NCBI RefSeq assembly: GCF_014695395.1
Contig: NZ_JACJOF010000021.1
Span: 62,001 to 126,000 of the forward strand
Reading direction: 5' to 3'
Origin: Nodosilinea sp. FACHB-131
GTDB lineage: Bacteria; Cyanobacteriota; Cyanobacteriia; Phormidesmidales; Phormidesmidaceae
DNA length: 64,000 bases
The notes below the pieces were generated by a model, which was not told where the DNA came from, searched no databases, and worked only from the letters and a program-made list of their open reading frames with translations. Positions 60,922-64,000 of this stretch are shown piece by piece. The position numbers were made by a program, and so were the translations under genes. How positions within the stretch are numbered: position 1 is the first letter of the stretch; every line of letters begins with the position of its first letter.

Positions 60922-61575
60922 GTGGCAATGCCCAGTAAAGTTAGGCCCATTGAAGAAGCGCTGCCACGTCATAAGCGCTACATCGAGCTGCACCAGCAAG
61001 GCTGGAACAATGGCGAGATTGCCGACGCGATGGATGTGTCTCGTGAGCGAGTGCGGCAGGTATTGAGTTTCTACGGCTTGAAAAGCGTGAAAAGTGCGTC
61101 TCGTACAGTATCTGACGAGCAGCTCGTTAATGCGATTCGTCGTTTGTATGACCTTGAAGACCTGAGAGAGATTGCCAGGAGTATGCAAGTGGCGGCATCC
61201 GCGCTGGAAGAGGCTGTTCGGCAGAGAGACCCAGTGGCGCTGACGCTCCAAGCCGAGCAGCAAGCTGAAAAGCACAAGGCGGCCCTAGATCTACGCCTAC
61301 AGGAGAAACTTGCCTACTGGAAGTCGGTCAGTCCGATTGGTCTGCTGACGGTAACGTCTATGTGGCGAGATGAATTTAGAGAGTTTCGCGCTGGTGCCCG
61401 GTGTGAGTGCGGCCGTGAGACCAGCGTGCGCTTGGAGTACTTAAGGCGTGGTCTAGTGCTGTCGTGTGGCAAGCCAGGGTGTCATAGCCAAGTCAGGGCC
61501 TCAACTGGTGCATTTAAGGCTAAAGCGCATCAAGCTGCTAAAAATGAGCCAAAACATCGCGCCGCGAGAGTGTGA
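60922..61575 (+). CDS. HTH protein with C-terminal zinc-ribbon-like motif
   Basis: About 217 residues. A helix-turn-helix of the sigma-region-4/MarR-like kind (ELHQQGWNNGEIADAMDVSRERVRQVLSFYGL), a helical middle, and a C-terminal Cys set (CECGRETSV...SCGKPGCHS) suggesting a zinc ribbon. Probably a DNA-binding protein. The frame extends to GTG 60886, but GTG 60922 has GAGGAG at 60907 and ATG 60928 is also possible. Family not recognised; it sits in the accessory region and may be of mobile origin. Confidence 0.65.
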   Translation: MAMPSKVRPIEEALPRHKRYIELHQQGWNNGEIADAMDVSRERVRQVLSFYGLKSVKSASRTVSDEQLVNAIRRLYDLEDLREIARSMQVAASALEEAVRQRDPVALTLQAEQQAEKHKAALDLRLQEKLAYWKSVSPIGLLTVTSMWRDEFREFRAGARCECGRETSVRLEYLRRGLVLSCGKPGCHSQVRASTGAFKAKAHQAAKNEPKHRAARV

Positions 61576-61928
61576 TCAGGAGCAGCAGTCGATGCGCTTA
61601 TGACAAGCGGTTTTCGATTTAATACACAGTTTGGACTATAGACCAGCGCTGAATTTGCTGGGATGGAGCAAGTGGCTGACATTCGGACAGTTTTGACCAG
61701 CAAGTGGCGCCAGTAGCTTAGTTCAGACAGCTACAGACTGAGTACTCTAGATCGCTGCTTATCCCACTTCCGCATCTTTCTAAGATTTAGACATTCGCCC
61801 GATTTGAATGGAGCCTACAAATTACCCGCAAGGGTAATACTGTTTCTAATTGTAGTCTTTATCATCATAAGTGTCTGCTTAAGCTAAGTAGAATCATATA
61901 GAAGTGATTGGAAGCGGAGGAAAACTAA
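61576..61928. other. Gene-free AT-rich region
   Basis: About 350 bases with no recognisable gene or strong hairpin. The right end carries GGAGG for the next small gene. Confidence 0.4.
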
Positions 61929-62162
61929 ATGTGGATTATTAAGCGAATTCAACAAGAACCCGTTATGTTTCAAGGATTGCTTCAAGCATCTTTTGCGCTT
62001 CTAGCTGGATTTGGAGTTATTAGTCTTACTCAAGATCAAATGGGTCTTATCTTTGCTTTTACAGCATCTCTACTAGCATTTATTACACGTCAAGCTGTTA
62101 CGCCGTTAACTGACCCAAGAGATTCAAATGGACACAGGCTAGTGCCTAGAGATCTCAATTAG
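61929..62162 (+). CDS. Small holin-like membrane protein
   Basis: 77 residues with two hydrophobic helices (about 13-33 and 37-56), a tight turn between them and a charged tail (TRQAVTPLTDPRDSNGHRLVPRDLN). The shape matches two-helix phage holins and similar small proteins of prophage remnants. GGAGG precedes the ATG. Without a neighbouring endolysin the role is uncertain. Confidence 0.55.
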   Translation: MWIIKRIQQEPVMFQGLLQASFALLAGFGVISLTQDQMGLIFAFTASLLAFITRQAVTPLTDPRDSNGHRLVPRDLN

Positions 62163-62193
62163 GTGAATAGAATTAAACAGGGCAAGGTGCCAT

Positions 62194-62452
62194 CTAGCCT
62201 AACGGCTGAGCCATGCTTAAGGTACTTCGTAAAGCGACTGGTCTCCCTAAAAAGGTTACCTTGGTTTTGATCACGAAAGCCTTTAATTCGACCATCTTGC
62301 CTCCGCGAAAGTGCCAGACATCGTAGTAAGAAAATGAGCCGCCTCCGCGTCGTCGGCGCAGAACGACAAGAATCCTTCATAGTTGCCTTCAGCAATCGTT
62401 GCGTTTGCCGCTTCTAAGATGGCTTTGTTGTTCGCTGATATCTAAATCTCTC
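62194..62452 (-). pseudogene. Broken NTF2-like (SnoaL) gene
   Basis: Minus strand: a GAAGGAGAG ribosome site, then ATC where the start should be, a frameshift, NNKAILEAANATIAEGNYEG with FLSFCADDAE, and, in another frame, SYYDVWHFRGGKMVELKAFVI. Those two segments are the N- and C-terminal parts of a nuclear-transport-factor-2-like protein; the middle part is missing. Start-codon loss, frameshift and internal deletion mark it as decayed. Confidence 0.65.
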
Positions 62453-62725
62453 CTTCGTTCAAGTGGTACTTTAACGGAGCCGTCCCTGCTGCCACTGATG
62501 CGAAACTCATGGAACAATTGCAGTCACGCGATTTCAATCCGCATCGTTGGCAGTCCAAGTGCTGCAACTCCTACCTGTGTCCAAATTGTGCGAGTAATGC
62601 AATTTATTCAGCATGTATTCCCCATAGCCGAGGGTGATAAAAACTTGGGCTTATCCATGGTGTTTCTCCGTACAGTACGATTGTCGATAGGAATTTCTAA
62701 ATCCTTAGTTTTGGCGTTGGGGCGT

Positions 62726-62875
62726 CTAGAGGACACAGCGATCGCCGCCTACAAAGATTTCGAGGTCGATGAGGTAGTCGGCAACGATCTCATTGATGCA
62801 GGGGTTGATGCCCTCCATAGTAACGGTGTGCCGTTCGCCCTCGACGGTGAGCACAGTGCCGCCATGGGCCTCAGC
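62726..62875 (-). pseudogene. C-terminal remnant of an alpha/beta-hydrolase (TAP-like)
   Basis: 50 codons read AEAHGGTVLTVEGERHTVTM followed by EGINPCINEIVADYLIDLEI and a stop at 62726-62728. This is the C-terminal end of S33/TAP-like hydrolases, including their late His (ERHT) and Cys. A stop lies directly upstream, and the fragment overlaps the end of the CPBP gene. Confidence 0.55.
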
Positions 62876-63611
62876 CTATGAGAGCCAGCACGGCATGAAC
62901 CGTCAGGTGGGCGATCATGGCGGTCTCTAACCCGTAGCGCCAGAATAAATACCCCGCAACCCCTGCAACCAAAGAATTTTGGATCAGCAAGAACCCCACT
63001 AGGGCTGGGGTTAAAGGCAGTCCTAGGGCGATCGCATAGGGCAAGTGGGCCATGGCAAACACCAGGGAGGAGACGGCAATGGCGACTACCACCCATCGGG
63101 CCTGGGGTTTACCCTGGCGCTGCTGCCCAAATCGCCAGCCCAGCCATAGCAGCAGCGTCATAAATCCCCAGCGGATCAGAATTTCTTCGGTGATACCGCC
63201 GTAGAGAAATCGCACTAGCAGCGGCGTGGGCTCAGCCGCCCCATAGGCTGGTGGCAGCAGCGGGCGAGACAGCAGGGTAATCGCCGTCAGTAGTCCGCCG
63301 CTGATCAACCCACCCACCACACCGGGCAACAGTTGAGGAACCATGGCTTGCCGCCACGATCGCCCAACGGCCAGAGCCTCTGCCCCCGGTGCCATTAGCC
63401 CTAACCGGTGAGCCAAGAGCACACCTGTCAGGACCGCTACCGACAGCAAAACAGTGGGCTGCACCAGCATCAGTAGCCTGACCACGGCGGCAGGTGGGGC
63501 ATCCTCTGGGAGCAAAGGCAAAGGTAGCAACACCAGGGTCATCACCCCAGCCATGCCTGCTAACCACAACAGCCCGAACAGTTGCAGCCTAGCGTTCTTA
63601 TGCTCAACCAT
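62871..63611 (-). CDS. CPBP-family intramembrane metalloprotease
   Basis: 246 residues with about seven hydrophobic helices. The catalytic motifs are EEILIRWG (EExxxR, about residue 145), FAMAHLPYA (about 192) and HLTVHAVLALIG at the C-terminus. The family (PF02517) comprises Rce1-like glutamic proteases and bacteriocin-immunity proteins. GAGGAT precedes the start on the minus strand. Substrate unknown. Confidence 0.87.
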   Translation of the reverse strand: MVEHKNARLQLFGLLWLAGMAGVMTLVLLPLPLLPEDAPPAAVVRLLMLVQPTVLLSVAVLTGVLLAHRLGLMAPGAEALAVGRSWRQAMVPQLLPGVVGGLISGGLLTAITLLSRPLLPPAYGAAEPTPLLVRFLYGGITEEILIRWGFMTLLLWLGWRFGQQRQGKPQARWVVVAIAVSSLVFAMAHLPYAIALGLPLTPALVGFLLIQNSLVAGVAGYLFWRYGLETAMIAHLTVHAVLALIG

Positions 63612-63799
63612 AGCTCTATCCTCAACGTCATTCTAGAAGTGGCTTGTACAGGTCGATGAGATCTTCAATCCCCATGCGCTAGCATCACGGCCCCGGTCAA
63701 GAGTGAGTGTCGGCTATACGTTGTAGCGAACATGGTATTCCTTCGTGAAACTATTGGCGTTGAGTCGTGCGTACAGCACAACCCAGCATAGGATGTGGG

Positions 63800-64000
63800 T
63801 CAGCGGTCTCCCGTCGGCAGGGTGAAGCTCGGGGTGCCGGGGGACAGCTTTTCCATGAACGGCGGCTGCCGGTAGAGATCCAGCCGCGGTGCAGGGTTGC
63901 CGGACGTTGGTGTGTCATTGGCCGGGTCGTCTAGGGCGAGTTCAAGTCGCGCGTCGCGGACGATGATCGTCTCGTAAGACGGCGTGTCGACCCAGTCGTT
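63800..64000 (-). CDS. Partial gene cut by the window edge
   Basis: A minus-strand frame open from the edge ends with TGA at 63800-63802; 66 codons read NDWVDTPSYETIIVRDARLE, then a Pro-rich tail ending SFTLPTGDR. It has good GC3 bias and no internal stops, so it is probably the C-terminus of a real protein. No family is recognised. Confidence 0.5.
   Translation of the reverse strand, partial: NDWVDTPSYETIIVRDARLELALDDPANDTPTSGNPAPRLDLYRQPPFMEKLSPGTPSFTLPTGDR

Noticed and set aside
62399..62881. 160-codon plus-strand frame
   Set aside because: It runs antisense to the NTF2-like and hydrolase remnants, has no domain, and has composition expected of a shadow frame.

Overview
The window looks like chromosome of a filamentous, phycobilisome-bearing cyanobacterium, probably Leptolyngbya/Nodosilinea-like (the genus is a guess). 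The support is the abundant GCGATCGC (HIP1) octamers inside and between genes, a phycocyanin alpha/beta pair, a CrtO-type ketocarotenoid enzyme, and many small proteins typical of cyanobacterial stress loci. No rRNA, tRNA or CRISPR array was seen.

Layout. (1) 0-5.6 kb: an ECF42 sigma factor with its usual cargo (two DGPF/YCII proteins, DUF899, DUF1579, SnoaL-like and two VOC proteins). Two copies of TGTCGA-N17-CGAC, which matches the reported ECF42 promoter type, lie upstream of cargo genes. (2) 5.6-18.8 kb: stress and envelope genes: cupin, BON proteins, a small membrane protein, an SRPBCC plus zinc alcohol dehydrogenase pair, crtO, a hemerythrin-like protein, DUF3891, and a haem-oxygenase-like di-metal oxidase next to a methyltransferase. 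(3) 19.2-22.9 kb: acyl-CoA dehydrogenase-like, PIG-L deacetylase, NodS-like methyltransferase and GT2 glycosyltransferase, a Nod-factor-like chemistry set; then a CYP152 P450, an SDR and a CPA2 antiporter. (4) 27.9-54.4 kb: a sulfur-starvation island. It contains a phycocyanin pair stripped of all Met and Cys except the initiators and the chromophore cysteines, a persulfide dioxygenase fused to an FAD/NAD(P) module, TauD, SsuD, SsuE, two SfnB-type proteins, an NtaA/DszA-type monooxygenase, five sulfonate/taurine-type binding proteins, three permeases and three ATPases. Several encoded proteins (TauD, SsuE, one SfnB-like enzyme, mature SsuA1 and TauA) contain no Met or Cys beyond the initiator or lipobox residue. 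(5) 54.5-59.1 kb: a BON lipoprotein, an RraA-like protein, a second SRPBCC plus alcohol dehydrogenase pair and an aldo/keto reductase. (6) 59.1-64 kb: a gene-poor, decayed accessory stretch with diverged repeats, gene remnants, a tandem-duplicated secreted protein, an HTH/zinc-ribbon protein, a holin-like protein, a CPBP protease and a partial gene at the edge.

The most interesting system is region 4. It couples scavenging of organosulfur compounds with a sulfur-free light-harvesting protein and sulfur-free scavenging proteins, so building the response would itself cost almost no sulfur. Sulfur-poor phycocyanin is known from Calothrix (cpc3). Its placement in one locus with a large sulfonate-use cluster whose own proteins are also depleted is the part I have not seen described. 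Junctions in this island carry long G/A-then-C/T repeat leaders that run directly into start codons lacking a Shine-Dalgarno sequence.
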